Below are positions 1-6,755 of a stretch of 7,050 bases of DNA, in pieces. Every line of letters starts with the position of its first letter. Position 1 is the stretch's first letter. Both the position numbers and the translations under genes were made by a program. This stretch comes from an uncultured Collinsella sp. (GTDB lineage Bacteria; Actinomycetota; Coriobacteriia; Coriobacteriales; Coriobacteriaceae), in the NCBI GenBank assembly GCA_900555355.1, contig USKV01000075.1, positions 1 through 7,050 of the forward strand, given 5' to 3'. The notes below the pieces were generated by a model. That model did no database searches. It saw only the letters and a list, made by a program, of their open reading frames with translations, and had not been told where the DNA came from.

Positions 1-757
1 CGCGGTCGAGGGGGTTTAACCTCGCCGACTTGACGGGCTCGTCGAGCCGAATGGCGACGACCTCCATCCCGGCCCTCCTGGCGAGCGGCTCGGTCCATGC
101 GCGGATCTCGGACTTCGGGTCGTGGACGATGACGGAGGTCGGGATCCCGTGGGCGTTGCGGTCGATCGCGGCGGCCACGCTGACGGCAAGAGACCTTCTC
201 GTCTTGCCTGCGCCGCTGCCCGCCCTTATGAGACAGTGGATGGCCGGGACCATCGCGATCCCGCCGCCGACGCAGCCGGCCGCAACGAGCCCCCTCGCGG
301 CCTCCTTCCCGTCCCACGGCGGGCAGCGCCTTGCGACCCTGGACGGCCTCGACTCGAGCCAGGCGTCCCCGTGCGTGCGCGTGGGCGCGCGGTCGCCGGC
401 GAACGTCCCGTCGTGGAGCCTCAGCCACGAACGTGCCCACGAGACGAGGCCGAGGACCATGATGGTGACTGCGACGGCTGCGACCGCGGCCAGCAGCCCG
501 CCCACTTTCCCGGTTGCCAACGTGTCGGCGAGCGTATCCAACGGGTTGCGGAGGACGGTGTCGGGCTCGGCCCCCGGGTCGCCAACCTGCAAGTGCAACA
601 GGGTGGAGAGGTCGGAGGCGAGCGATGCCATCCACCAGCTCGCGTAGTCCCACGCGCTGACGGTCGCGATGGCGGCGACGACGGCGACTATACCGTGGGC
701 CGCCAGCGTGTCGGCGAGCTCCCTCCTCATGTTGCGGTTGAAGGATTTGGGTTTCAT
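1..757 (-). CDS. VirD4/TraG-type IV secretion coupling ATPase, N-terminal part (runs off window)
   Basis: The reading frame is open from ATG 757-755 to the window edge (252 residues seen, C-terminus missing). Two hydrophobic segments (about residues 20-45 and 85-107) form the N-terminal membrane anchor usual in coupling proteins. A THGDAWLES stretch (128-136) sits where the family has its conserved SxGSAxW-like region. The nucleotide-binding loop is AGSGAGKT (179-186), followed by VIVHDPKSEI (209-218), matching the family's 'DPKGEL' strand, and RLNPLD (246-251), matching 'xNPL'. By family knowledge this is an inner-membrane hexameric ATPase that links the relaxase-DNA complex to the secretion channel. 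Oddity: the first Gly of the Walker A motif is Ala. Its ATG shares four bases (ATGA) with the stop of the relaxase gene, so translation is probably coupled; an AAAGGA lies about 12 bases upstream. The family assignment is firm; whether the rest of the protein is intact cannot be seen. Confidence 0.88.
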   Translation of the reverse strand, partial: MKPKSFNRNMRRELADTLAAHGIVAVVAAIATVSAWDYASWWMASLASDLSTLLHLQVGDPGAEPDTVLRNPLDTLADTLATGKVGGLLAAVAAVAVTIMVLGLVSWARSWLRLHDGTFAGDRAPTRTHGDAWLESRPSRVARRCPPWDGKEAARGLVAAGCVGGGIAMVPAIHCLIRAGSGAGKTRRSLAVSVAAAIDRNAHGIPTSVIVHDPKSEIRAWTEPLARRAGMEVVAIRLDEPVKSARLNPLDR

Positions 758-2109
758 CTTCTCATTGTCCTTTCTATCCTGTTCGCAATCTTCACGGTCG
801 GGGCACTCGACGGCCCGGTGCCGCCGGATGCCAGGATCCGCAGGGCCGAGGCGATGAGCCGCAGGACCCTCTCTCCGGCCTCGTCCCCCATGTCGCGGCC
901 ACCGGCGTCCCGCGTGGCCTCCCTTGCGATGAAGGCCGTCATCGCGGCCGCGCGTCCGAGGGCCGGGCCGGCCGACGGCACCTGCCGGAAGATCCGCTCC
1001 GCCGTGGGGCACCCCTTTAAGTCGTTGCGTTCGATCGACTGGCCGCGGGCGACCTTTCGGCCGATTGCCTCAAGGCGCCTTTTCGGGATACAGGCCCGGG
1101 CCTCGGTGGCGAGGCCGGCCTCCCGCCGCCTCTCCGTCGCCGGGCCGGTTCCGGGCGCGGCGCGTCGCATCGGCATTTCCTCACGAGTTGGCGTCCTGTC
1201 GGGCACCAGGACGCGCAGGGCCGCGTTCTCGCACCGGAGGCCGAGGTCGGCGGCCGCCTTGCGGGCGTAGGCGTCCCGTGCCTCCCCGGCCAGGCACTTG
1301 AGGCCGGCGCACCTCTCGACGGCCTTCTTATAGCGGTCCAGTGCGCCGGCGAGCTCGGGGAAGTCGGAGGCCGCCCGGTCGAGGGCCTCCCTCAGCGCGG
1401 CGGACGTCTCCGGGTGGAACCGCCTGAGGTGGGCGGCCTCAATTCTTCCGTCCGGCGGCAGCTCGATATCGAAACAGTTCCGGTCGATGCGGGAGACGGC
1501 GTCCAGCGCGGCCTCCCTCGCGAGGTCGCGCTCGATGTAGGCCTCCCGCAGCAGCGGCGCCATGGCCTTCGAGGAGATCTCGAGCCGCGCCGCCTCCATC
1601 TTCCGCTTGGGGAGCAGCGCGTCCCACTCGCCCGCGTGGTCGACCGTGAGGATGTGGACGTGGTGGCTCGTGCCGTTGACATGCATCGCCGCGTAGAACT
1701 CCACGCGGCTCTCGGGCACACCGGTCATCTCGGAGAAGAGCCTCGGCCACTCGGAGCGCACCAGCGCCTGCCAGGCGTCCAGGCGGTCGAGGCCGGCAGC
1801 TGGGGCGATGTCGTTCGGGACCGTGACGACGGTGGTGAGCACCGCACCGCCGTTTTGGGCGATGGCACGCCTGGCCTCCGCCACGGCGACCGGGCCGTCC
1901 GCGCCCCAGAGGCCGCCCGTCGAGCCGGTCCTGTTCGCGGCGTAGGCGGCCAGGCCGTCCACGCCGAGCCTCCTGCCGTCCGCCTCGCTTACCTCGATGA
2001 CGACGCCGCGGCGGGTGCCGGCGTATGCCGCCAGGCCTGCGGCGGTCGCCCTCGCGGACGCTCCCGCGCGGACGACGGAGTGGTTGACGATGACGGGCGG
2101 GCTAGCCAT
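754..2109 (-). CDS. mobL: MobL-family relaxase
   Basis: This 451-residue protein has the MobL layout. An N-terminal 'AAYAGTRRGV' (27-36) matches the family's 'YIATRxGV', a second Tyr motif 'LAAYAANRTG' is at 53-62, and 'EFYAAMHVNGTSHHVHI' at 137-153 carries the metal-binding histidines H143, H150 and H152 of the HUH-like fold. After the histidine motif comes a charged stretch (about 164-205) like that of other MobL proteins, then an Ala/Arg-rich, poorly conserved tail. Relaxases of this type nick oriT, stay bound to the 5' end and are carried to the recipient. The catalytic tyrosine is probably Y29 or Y56; I cannot choose between them from sequence alone. The start overlaps the end of the RHH gene by eight bases, and no clear Shine-Dalgarno sequence precedes it, so coupling is likely. 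The stop overlaps the coupling-protein start. Codon use is extremely GC-rich, as in the two flanking genes. Confidence 0.88.
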   Translation of the reverse strand: MASPPVIVNHSVVRAGASARATAAGLAAYAGTRRGVVIEVSEADGRRLGVDGLAAYAANRTGSTGGLWGADGPVAVAEARRAIAQNGGAVLTTVVTVPNDIAPAAGLDRLDAWQALVRSEWPRLFSEMTGVPESRVEFYAAMHVNGTSHHVHILTVDHAGEWDALLPKRKMEAARLEISSKAMAPLLREAYIERDLAREAALDAVSRIDRNCFDIELPPDGRIEAAHLRRFHPETSAALREALDRAASDFPELAGALDRYKKAVERCAGLKCLAGEARDAYARKAAADLGLRCENAALRVLVPDRTPTREEMPMRRAAPGTGPATERRREAGLATEARACIPKRRLEAIGRKVARGQSIERNDLKGCPTAERIFRQVPSAGPALGRAAAMTAFIAREATRDAGGRDMGDEAGERVLRLIASALRILASGGTGPSSAPTVKIANRIERTMRR

Positions 2110-2563
2110 CGGCGCGCTCGCGCGCGTGGAGCTTCACCTCGTCGATCTTGCCGAGGCCCGCGCGGCTGAGCTCGCCGGCCTGCGCGAGGTAGTTCTTCCA
2201 GATGTCCGCGACGGGGACGTCGTCGAGCGAGGCGTAGGAGGCCTTGAGGACGTCTGCCGACATGAGGCCGGCCATGATGGCGGCAGTCATGGGGCGCGAG
2301 AGGACCGCGGCGATGCGGTCCTCGGCGGCGTCGAGCTTGCGCTCGATGTCGAGTGCGGCGACGTCCATGCGGGCGTCGACGACGCCGCGGATGAAGCCCG
2401 CGACCTCGTTGCCGTAGAGGTCGAGCTCCTCCGCGGCGAGCGCCGAGCACAGGAGCGACCGGATCACATCGCTGACGTTGGACTTGTCGAGCTCGGCCCG
2501 CGTCTTGAGGGCGGTATAGAGCCTTGAATCGAGCTTCACGCTGACTGTTTTAGTTCCGACCAT
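2102..2563 (-). CDS. Ribbon-helix-helix protein, probable relaxosome accessory / autoregulator
   Basis: A 153-residue protein. Residues 5-42 (KTVSVKLDSRLYTALKTRAE, then a helix containing NVSDVIRSLL) show the strand-helix-helix pattern of the CopG/Arc/MetJ fold: a short beta strand with alternating polar residues, then two helices. The rest is predominantly helical and charged, without a recognised domain. The start is set by a strong AAGGAGG four to five bases upstream of ATG 2563-2561. Small RHH proteins encoded just before a relaxase usually bind oriT to help nicking, repress their own operon, or both (MobC/TraY/NikA-like roles). Here the gene overlaps the relaxase start by eight bases, which supports that job. 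The assignment to the fold is good; the role is inferred from position. A plain transcriptional repressor remains possible. Confidence 0.75.
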   Translation of the reverse strand: MVGTKTVSVKLDSRLYTALKTRAELDKSNVSDVIRSLLCSALAAEELDLYGNEVAGFIRGVVDARMDVAALDIERKLDAAEDRIAAVLSRPMTAAIMAGLMSADVLKASYASLDDVPVADIWKNYLAQAGELSRAGLGKIDEVKLHARERADG

Positions 2564-2616
2564 AGGGCCTCCTTATAACAAAGAGGGGCCTCTCGGACCC
2601 CATGTAATGGTCGTTT
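2558..2616. promoter_or_regulatory. Candidate operator/oriT-like spacer before the RHH-relaxase genes
   Basis: The 53-base gap between the xis stop and the RHH start contains nested symmetry. GACCAT (2558-2563) faces ATGGTC (2607-2612), and between them GGGCCTC occurs twice in the same orientation (2565-2571 and 2586-2592), 21 bases apart (two helical turns). This suits a dimeric RHH repressor or a relaxosome binding site. GC-rich DNA produces such short repeats by chance, so the call is tentative. Confidence 0.3.
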
Positions 2617-2859
2617 TTAATTGATGTTGGTTGACGGGCATTCAGTTCGGTCGATAGTGACTCCGATATAGCTGAGCACGCTGTCGCGGTTGATTCGCCA
2701 TAACTTGCCGCACTTCACGGCTTTGAACGTCCCGTTCTGGCAGAGGCGGTAGACAGAGCGGTCGCTGATGCCGAGCAGGTACGCGACCGGCAGCGGATCG
2801 ACGATATCCGGCATACTGCGGAAGTCGTCGACTCCGATACGCTTTTCTTTGAATTTCAT
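2617..2859 (-). CDS. Excisionase-like MerR/AlpA-type helix-turn-helix protein
   Basis: An 80-residue basic protein. Residues 22-66 (PLPVAYLLGISDRSVYRLCQ, then NGTFKAVKCGKLWRINRDSVLSYI) are a clear HTH_17/'excisionase family' winged helix. They show the typical 'A..LGIS..SVYRL...G.....K.GK.WRI....V..YI' pattern, in which GKLWRI is the wing contact. The start at ATG 2859-2857 has an AAAGGAG seven bases upstream. Proteins of this size and fold beside an integrase usually act as recombination directionality factors that bend att DNA and bias the integrase toward excision; some are transcription activators instead. It lies downstream of the integrase terminator and upstream of the RHH-mobL-coupling genes on the same strand, so it may be the first gene of that operon. 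Upstream DNA holds a TTGACG (2932-2927, minus strand), but I see no convincing -10 at proper spacing. Confidence 0.8.
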   Translation of the reverse strand: MKFKEKRIGVDDFRSMPDIVDPLPVAYLLGISDRSVYRLCQNGTFKAVKCGKLWRINRDSVLSYIGVTIDRTECPSTNIN

Positions 2860-2984
2860 TTCGGTCTCCTTTCTGGAATTTGCCGATTTCTCTTATTTCG
2901 CAGTCTGACACGCCGCCGCCGGCATTCGTCAAAGTACGGGCAGGGCGGACGCTATGGACAAAAAAGACGTTGAAGGGTCGAGGC

Positions 2985-3016
2985 AACAAGAAAAGGCCCG
3001 GTTAAAGCCGGGCCTC
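2985..3016 (-). terminator. Intrinsic terminator of the integrase gene
   Basis: Read on the minus strand, AGGCCCGG (3015-3008) pairs perfectly with CCGGGCCT (3001-2994) around a six-base CTTTAA loop and is followed by TTTTCTTGTT. An 8-bp GC-rich stem, a short loop and a U-tract 40 bases past the integrase stop are a textbook rho-independent terminator. It separates integrase transcription from the xis-RHH-mobL genes. Confidence 0.9.
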
Positions 3017-3054
3017 CGAGCCACTGTTGACTTCTTTGCTTGCGACGAAGCAAA

Positions 3055-4260
3055 TCACTCTTTATATAAGCGTCCAAGAGTTCTCATAGCCGATGCGGTG
3101 GCTGCTGGGTCGGCACTGGCGTATCTGTCGAGTGTCATCGACGCCTTCGAGTGCCCCATGAGGCTTGCGAGAGTCCTCGGGTCGATTCCGTTGGAAACGG
3201 CGTACGTTGCAAAACTGTGCCTGAGGTCGTGGAAGGTGACGGTGTTCTTGTTCAAGACACCATGGAGCTTCAAGGCCTTTGCCAGGGCCCGCCAAGCGTC
3301 GTTGATCCTGGGCGGTTTCAAGAAGGAACCGTCCGGAAAGCCGAGGACAAACAGTTCGTCGCTGAACTCAACGCCCAGATTCGCGCATTCGAACTTCATG
3401 TCGGCCTCGCGCTTCGCAAGGTCTTTCATAAGGTCTTTCGGGCAGTTGGGGATAGCGCGCCGGCTGCTAATGCTCTTGGGGCCCTTGATATAGAACTCGT
3501 TATCTGTGTGCCCAATCGCGGCCTCGACTCGGATCGTTGCGGATTTAAAGTCCACGTTTTTCCATTTCAGGGCGCAGAGCTCGCCGCGCCGCAATCCCGT
3601 GTAGAGCGCCATCTTGGCTGCAAGCATCGCTGGGATATCTATGGAGGCGTTCAGAGTGTTCAAGACCCTGGTTCGCTCTTTGGTTGTAAGCGAATTCGGT
3701 AGACCGTAGTTCGCGTCTTCATTTTTGGGGACTTTTGCCCAAGAGGCCACGTTTTCGTCAATCCATTTCTTTCGCATTCCATATTTGAGCGAGCCTCGTA
3801 ACAACCGTAGGGAATTGCAGGCGGTTGACCGTGCGTGGGTTGAGGCGATCGCCGTTATCCATTCCTGAACATCCTCTTCCGTAAGGTCTTCCAATGGGAC
3901 ATCACCGAGATACGGTTCGATATTCCGGCGGAGCATGCCGTGGTATCCGGTCGCCGTGGAGCGCGCGACGTCCGCGCACTCGATATCGATATAGCATGTC
4001 ACGAGCTTTGAAACGGTGATACCAAGCCCCTTGGGTTTAGCTGCTTCTGCGGTGGCCTTCTCATTGAGAGATGCGCGGATGGATTCGGCCTCGAGCATGG
4101 CGGCATCGCGATGCTTATGGCTTCTGCCTTTATCGCGCCCTCGATGTTCCAAGAGCTGAGTCTTCTTATGCCAGATGCCGTTCTCCAAATAGGGGAACTG
4201 TGCGCGCCAGCGATCGTCCTTAAACTTATAAATAGACGAGGTGGTGTATTTCTCTTCCAT
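3055..4260 (-). CDS. int: Tyrosine recombinase / integrase of the integrative element
   Basis: A 401-residue phage-type integrase with all catalytic residues visible. R224 is in TGLRRGEL, K262 in the beta-hairpin GPKS, H344 and R347 in HDLRHSF, H370 in LMGHS, and the nucleophile Y380 in TLDRYAS. N-terminal residues 1-75 resemble the AP2-like arm-binding domain of actinobacterial and Firmicute ICE integrases, and about 80-180 is the SAM-like core-binding domain. Length is normal and the gene looks intact. ATG 4260-4258 is preceded by GGAGGG at good spacing. It catalyses integration and excision between the element's attP and a chromosomal attB. The tRNA-Thr 3' half 155 bases upstream is the obvious core site, and the repeats at 4271-4301 are likely arm-type sites. 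Base composition is clearly less GC-rich than the mobL region, so the module may have a separate origin. Confidence 0.96.
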   Translation of the reverse strand: MEEKYTTSSIYKFKDDRWRAQFPYLENGIWHKKTQLLEHRGRDKGRSHKHRDAAMLEAESIRASLNEKATAEAAKPKGLGITVSKLVTCYIDIECADVARSTATGYHGMLRRNIEPYLGDVPLEDLTEEDVQEWITAIASTHARSTACNSLRLLRGSLKYGMRKKWIDENVASWAKVPKNEDANYGLPNSLTTKERTRVLNTLNASIDIPAMLAAKMALYTGLRRGELCALKWKNVDFKSATIRVEAAIGHTDNEFYIKGPKSISSRRAIPNCPKDLMKDLAKREADMKFECANLGVEFSDELFVLGFPDGSFLKPPRINDAWRALAKALKLHGVLNKNTVTFHDLRHSFATYAVSNGIDPRTLASLMGHSKASMTLDRYASADPAATASAMRTLGRLYKE

Positions 4261-4270
4261 TGTCCCTCCG

Positions 4271-4301
4271 TGTGCAATCGCGTGTGCAATGAGTGTGCAA
4301 T
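4271..4301 (+). repeat. Three direct TGTGCAAT repeats, putative integrase arm-type sites (left arm)
   Basis: TGTGCAAT occurs at 4271-4278, 4283-4290 and 4294-4301, identical each time, with start-to-start distances of 12 and 11 bases, about one helical turn. Three phased direct repeats between int and the att core resemble the P'1-P'2-P'3 arm sites of lambda-type integrases. They lie in the 5' leader just upstream of the integrase Shine-Dalgarno sequence, so integrase could also repress its own expression by binding here. The role is inferred; the repeats are certain. Confidence 0.7.
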
Positions 4302-4313
4302 TTGACTGTTTCG

Positions 4314-4382
4314 GAGACGTCTCAAGTGAGACTATAAGCGGAAAACGAAAGAAAAAGGCGAGGTTACGGTCGCTATAGTCGC
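4314..4382. promoter_or_regulatory. Integrase upstream region with palindromes; candidate promoter and Xis/Int binding area
   Basis: GAGACGTCTC (4314-4323) is a perfect 10-base palindrome, followed after AAGT by another GAGAC (4328-4332). GACTATAAGCG (4330-4340) and CGCTATAGTC (4371-4380) form an imperfect inverted repeat (one base inserted) around an A-rich spacer. On the minus strand TATAGT (4335-4330) could be the -10 box of the int promoter, though no good -35 is present. The section lies between the arm repeats and the tRNA-derived core, where Xis or host bending proteins normally bind. Confidence 0.35.
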
Positions 4383-4414
4383 AGATGGACGCTATTAACC
4401 AGAATGGAAAGCGA

Positions 4415-4457
4415 TGTAATCAGTGGGTTGCAGGTTCGATTCCTGTCACTGGCTCCA
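4415..4457 (+). other. Attachment site: 3' half of a tRNA-Thr(UGU) gene (att core, incomplete tRNA)
   Basis: The 43 bases read as anticodon TGT, loop AA, anticodon-stem strand TCAGT, variable loop GGGTT, T-arm GCAGG/TTCGATT/CCTGT, acceptor strand CACTGGC, discriminator T and CCA. The TGTAATCAGT start is the same as in known tRNA-Thr(UGU) genes. The bases before 4415 do not supply the matching GCCAGTG acceptor strand, D-arm or 5' anticodon strand, so this is not a working tRNA. It is the duplicated 3' end left by integration into a tRNA gene. The intact tRNA is predicted at the other end of the element, left of this window. Confidence 0.85.
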
Positions 4458-4471
4458 TGAGTTTTCGCAGG

Positions 4472-4497
4472 TCGGGGGCCGTATGGCTCCCGATTTT
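4472..4497 (+). terminator. Intrinsic terminator behind the tRNA-Thr 3' half
   Basis: TCGGGGGCC (4472-4480) pairs along its whole length with GGCTCCCGA (4485-4493), nine pairs including one G-U, around a GTAT tetraloop. TTTT follows directly. It starts 14 bases after the CCA end and would terminate a tRNA transcript, so DNA right of the core is either the tRNA's original downstream flank or another element that carries its own tRNA terminator. Confidence 0.8.
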
Positions 4498-4504
4498 GCA
4501 TTTT

Positions 4505-4536
4505 CATGCAACAGCTCATGCAACAAACATGCAACA
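4505..4536 (+). repeat. Three direct CATGCAACA repeats, putative integrase arm-type sites (right arm)
   Basis: CATGCAACA occurs at 4505-4513, 4517-4525 and 4528-4536, identical each time, with start-to-start distances of 12 and 11. This is the same spacing as the TGTGCAAT trio left of the att core. The two 8-mers differ only by transitions and share the consensus YRTGCAAY. A further single match, CGTGCAAC, is at 4595-4602. These look like the opposite arm of an attP or the arm of a second, related element. Confidence 0.65.
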
Positions 4537-4858
4537 ATTAAATCGGAATTGCATTTATGTGTGTTTTGTGACCGATGTCCAATGTCCATAAATGCGTGCA
4601 ACGAAGCAGGAAAAGCAAAGCTTACAGTTGCTGTCTCCATTAGAGTTTTGGGCTTTGTTTCTCCAACTGGGATAGGGTGGAAAGTGACCAAGGTGCCGAG
4701 AGCTCCGATGCTGCCTCTCGAAAGATCGCGCGCCGTGCGCGGCGCTCTTTCCTGTAGCCCATGGGTATTACTATAGTCTAGATTTAATTCGGCGCGAGAA
4801 ATCAAGGGCGACAAGGATTTCCCGTCGTTTGTGAGCAAGGTGATTGAAAGGACTCATG
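4537..4858. other. Gene-poor leader of the DUF262 gene with a strong hairpin
   Basis: I see no credible gene here; the frames that stay open lack ribosome-binding sites and run through the hairpins, the terminator or the tRNA remnant. The main structure is a long hairpin at 4721-4750. AAAGA pairs with TCTTT outside, then come a T-C mismatch, CGC/GCG, a bulged G and GCGC/GCGC around a CGT triloop. With A-rich and T-rich outer arms it could stop transcription in both directions. A possible -10 (TATAGT, 4772-4777) for the following gene has only a poor -35 (TTCCTG, 4749-4754). The leader to the start codon would be about 75 bases. Confidence 0.45.
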
Positions 4859-6709
4859 ATGATTAATAGCGTAGAGGACCCAACGGTTGCCAATATTCTG
4901 TCGACCGATATGCTAAAAATCTATGACATTCCTCGTTACCAGCGCGAATACACTTGGAATCAGCGCGATTGGGCGAATCTCTATGACGATATCACCCAAA
5001 ACGATGCCGGATACTTCCTGGGCTCGTTTATTGTCGTGAACGGGACTGTGAATTCCAAGATGGATACCATTCACTATGAAGTCATCGATGGCCAGCAACG
5101 CCTGACGACGCTCAGCCTTCTCCTTGCTGCCATCTACGCTCGCGTTATGGAGCATAAGGATTCTATCGACGATGACCTGATGCTGGACGATGTCCGCCCT
5201 CTGCGCAATCGCCTTATCTTGAAATCCGACAAGTCGAGGACGCGCGTTATTCCTCAGGTTCAGAATCATAACCTTGAGGATTACCGCTGGATCTTGAAGG
5301 AACATATCGGTTTAGACGTCGTTATGCAAAAGCCGAAGTTCCTCGGTCTGAGAAAGATGTCTAAGGCATTCAACTATTTTTACGATCGATTGGGCGAGGA
5401 AGTTGAAGACGGGAGCGGGATCGAATGTGTTCATGCCCTGCTTGATATCTGCAAGCTGGTGTGCTCCGCAGTCGTGGTCCAGATTACCGTCGATAGCCAT
5501 GCGGACGCCTATACCCTGTTCGCGTCCCTTAACAACCGCGGTGTCCCCTTGAGCGCCGTTGACCTCATCAAAAACATGCTTCTCGGCAAGGTTGCCGGGG
5601 TGGATGACGGACGGATCGACTATTACTTTGAACGCTGGCAGGAAGTGCTCCGCAATCTCGGCGATGACTACAAGACGCAGGAGCGCTTCTTCCGCCAGAA
5701 CTACGATGCCTTCCGCCGGGAGGTAAATAAGCCATTTATCGGCGAATCAGGTTCCCAACTCCCCCTCGGTTCCGTTGCCACACGTTCCAACCTTCTGAAA
5801 ATCTACGAGAAGCGGATGGAAGCCGATGACGGCGCCCTTAAGGTGTTGGACGAGCTGACCGAGAATTCCGCACTCTACTCGAAGATCATTGGGCTCGATC
5901 AAGAGAGCCCGGATTCCGAGCTTTCGCATCAGCTTTTGGAGCTTTCGAGAGCGCAGGGCGTCGCATCTTACCTGATGCTGCTGTTCCTTTTCAAGAAGCA
6001 GGACCAGTTGGAGCTAAAAGATGAAACCCTCGCGCTTCTTGTTAAGCTCCTTGTCTGCTTCTTTGTCCGACGCAACCTTACCGATACGCCTCCCACGCGT
6101 GACCTGGAGAGGCTCTTCATCAGTATTTGCGAGAGCCTCGAAAGCGAGGGTCTCAAGGGCATTGCGGTCGCGGAATACATCAAGAAGCGCCTCGTCGACG
6201 TGTCTGCCAGTGACGCTTCCTTCAAAGAACGTCTTGAAGGGCCGATTTACGATGTCAATCCCGATATGACGCGCTACATCCTGACCGTTATTGCATCACC
6301 GAGCGTTACGAAGGAGATGAAGCCACTTTGGGATCGATATGACTCCGGAAACTACGTTTGGACAATCGAGCACATCTTTCCCCAAGGTAAGAACATTCCC
6401 GACGAATGGGTGAAGATGGTTGCGGACGGCGACGTTTCCAGGGCGATTGAGGTGCAGGAGAAGCAGGTTCATACGCTTGGAAATCTGACTATCACCGGAT
6501 ATAACTCAAAGCTGAGCAACATGCCCTTTGTGACCAAGCGAGACCGCAAGGATGCGAACGGGGCGAACGTCGGATACCGCAACGGGTTGAACCTGAACGA
6601 CGAGTTGGTAAACACGGATACCTGGACCAGCGAGCAGATTCAGGAGCGCACAGACAAGCTCGTTGGACTCACTTTGATAGCTTTTGACTTTGACGAGATT
6701 GAGTTCTAG
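4859..6709 (+). CDS. Single-chain GmrSD-like DUF262-DUF1524 protein, type IV restriction/defence nuclease
   Basis: A 616-residue protein. The N-terminal DUF262 (ParB/sulfiredoxin-like) domain shows IPRYQREYTW (24-33), VIDGQQRLTT (75-84) and FASLNNRGVPLSAVDLIKN (221-239). The DGQQR motif is the family's NTP-linked active site. A helical middle follows. The C-terminal DUF1524 domain carries the HNH-type motif TIEHIFPQ (502-509, H505 and P508), then HTLGNLTITGYNSKLSN (538-554) with the conserved Asn residues, and K560. All key residues are present and the length is normal. GmrSD enzymes cleave modified phage DNA such as glucosylated hydroxymethylcytosine; relatives include BrxU and the phosphorothioate-linked SspE. 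No ssp, brx or methylase genes are visible, so a stand-alone type IV role fits best, but its target is unknown. I chose ATG 4859 because AAAGGA ends six bases before it; ATG 4856 is too close, and TTG 4844 overlaps the Shine-Dalgarno sequence. It lies on the opposite strand from the mobility genes. Confidence 0.9.
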   Translation: MINSVEDPTVANILSTDMLKIYDIPRYQREYTWNQRDWANLYDDITQNDAGYFLGSFIVVNGTVNSKMDTIHYEVIDGQQRLTTLSLLLAAIYARVMEHKDSIDDDLMLDDVRPLRNRLILKSDKSRTRVIPQVQNHNLEDYRWILKEHIGLDVVMQKPKFLGLRKMSKAFNYFYDRLGEEVEDGSGIECVHALLDICKLVCSAVVVQITVDSHADAYTLFASLNNRGVPLSAVDLIKNMLLGKVAGVDDGRIDYYFERWQEVLRNLGDDYKTQERFFRQNYDAFRREVNKPFIGESGSQLPLGSVATRSNLLKIYEKRMEADDGALKVLDELTENSALYSKIIGLDQESPDSELSHQLLELSRAQGVASYLMLLFLFKKQDQLELKDETLALLVKLLVCFFVRRNLTDTPPTRDLERLFISICESLESEGLKGIAVAEYIKKRLVDVSASDASFKERLEGPIYDVNPDMTRYILTVIASPSVTKEMKPLWDRYDSGNYVWTIEHIFPQGKNIPDEWVKMVADGDVSRAIEVQEKQVHTLGNLTITGYNSKLSNMPFVTKRDRKDANGANVGYRNGLNLNDELVNTDTWTSEQIQERTDKLVGLTLIAFDFDEIEF

Positions 6710-6755
6710 TGACCGCCAGCCAATATCTTGGGGACATTCGGCCCAAACGATTCAA

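Noticed and set aside
122..1270. Long plus-strand open frame (and others over 30-1301 and 1414-2527)
   Set aside because: These are antisense shadows of the coupling-protein, mobL and RHH genes. Very high GC keeps extra frames open; they have no family motifs and low-complexity Arg/Ala/Pro-rich translations.
2642..2989. Minus-strand 115-residue open frame overlapping xis
   Set aside because: It is out of frame with the well-supported HTH gene, which has a good ribosome-binding site and conserved motif; this frame shows neither.
2954..3702. Plus-strand open frames opposite the integrase
   Set aside because: They are antisense to the catalytic domain of a clearly intact integrase and pass through its terminator.
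4382..4457. Complete tRNA gene
   Set aside because: Only the 3' half fits. The expected 5' acceptor strand, D-arm and 5' anticodon strand are absent.
4423..4776. Plus-strand 117-residue open frame
   Set aside because: It begins at a GTG inside the tRNA-derived sequence with no ribosome-binding site and crosses the terminator and repeats.
4446..4838. Minus-strand 130-residue open frame
   Set aside because: It starts at TTG without a ribosome-binding site and runs through a hairpin, the CATGCAACA repeats, the terminator and the tRNA end. No motif recognised.
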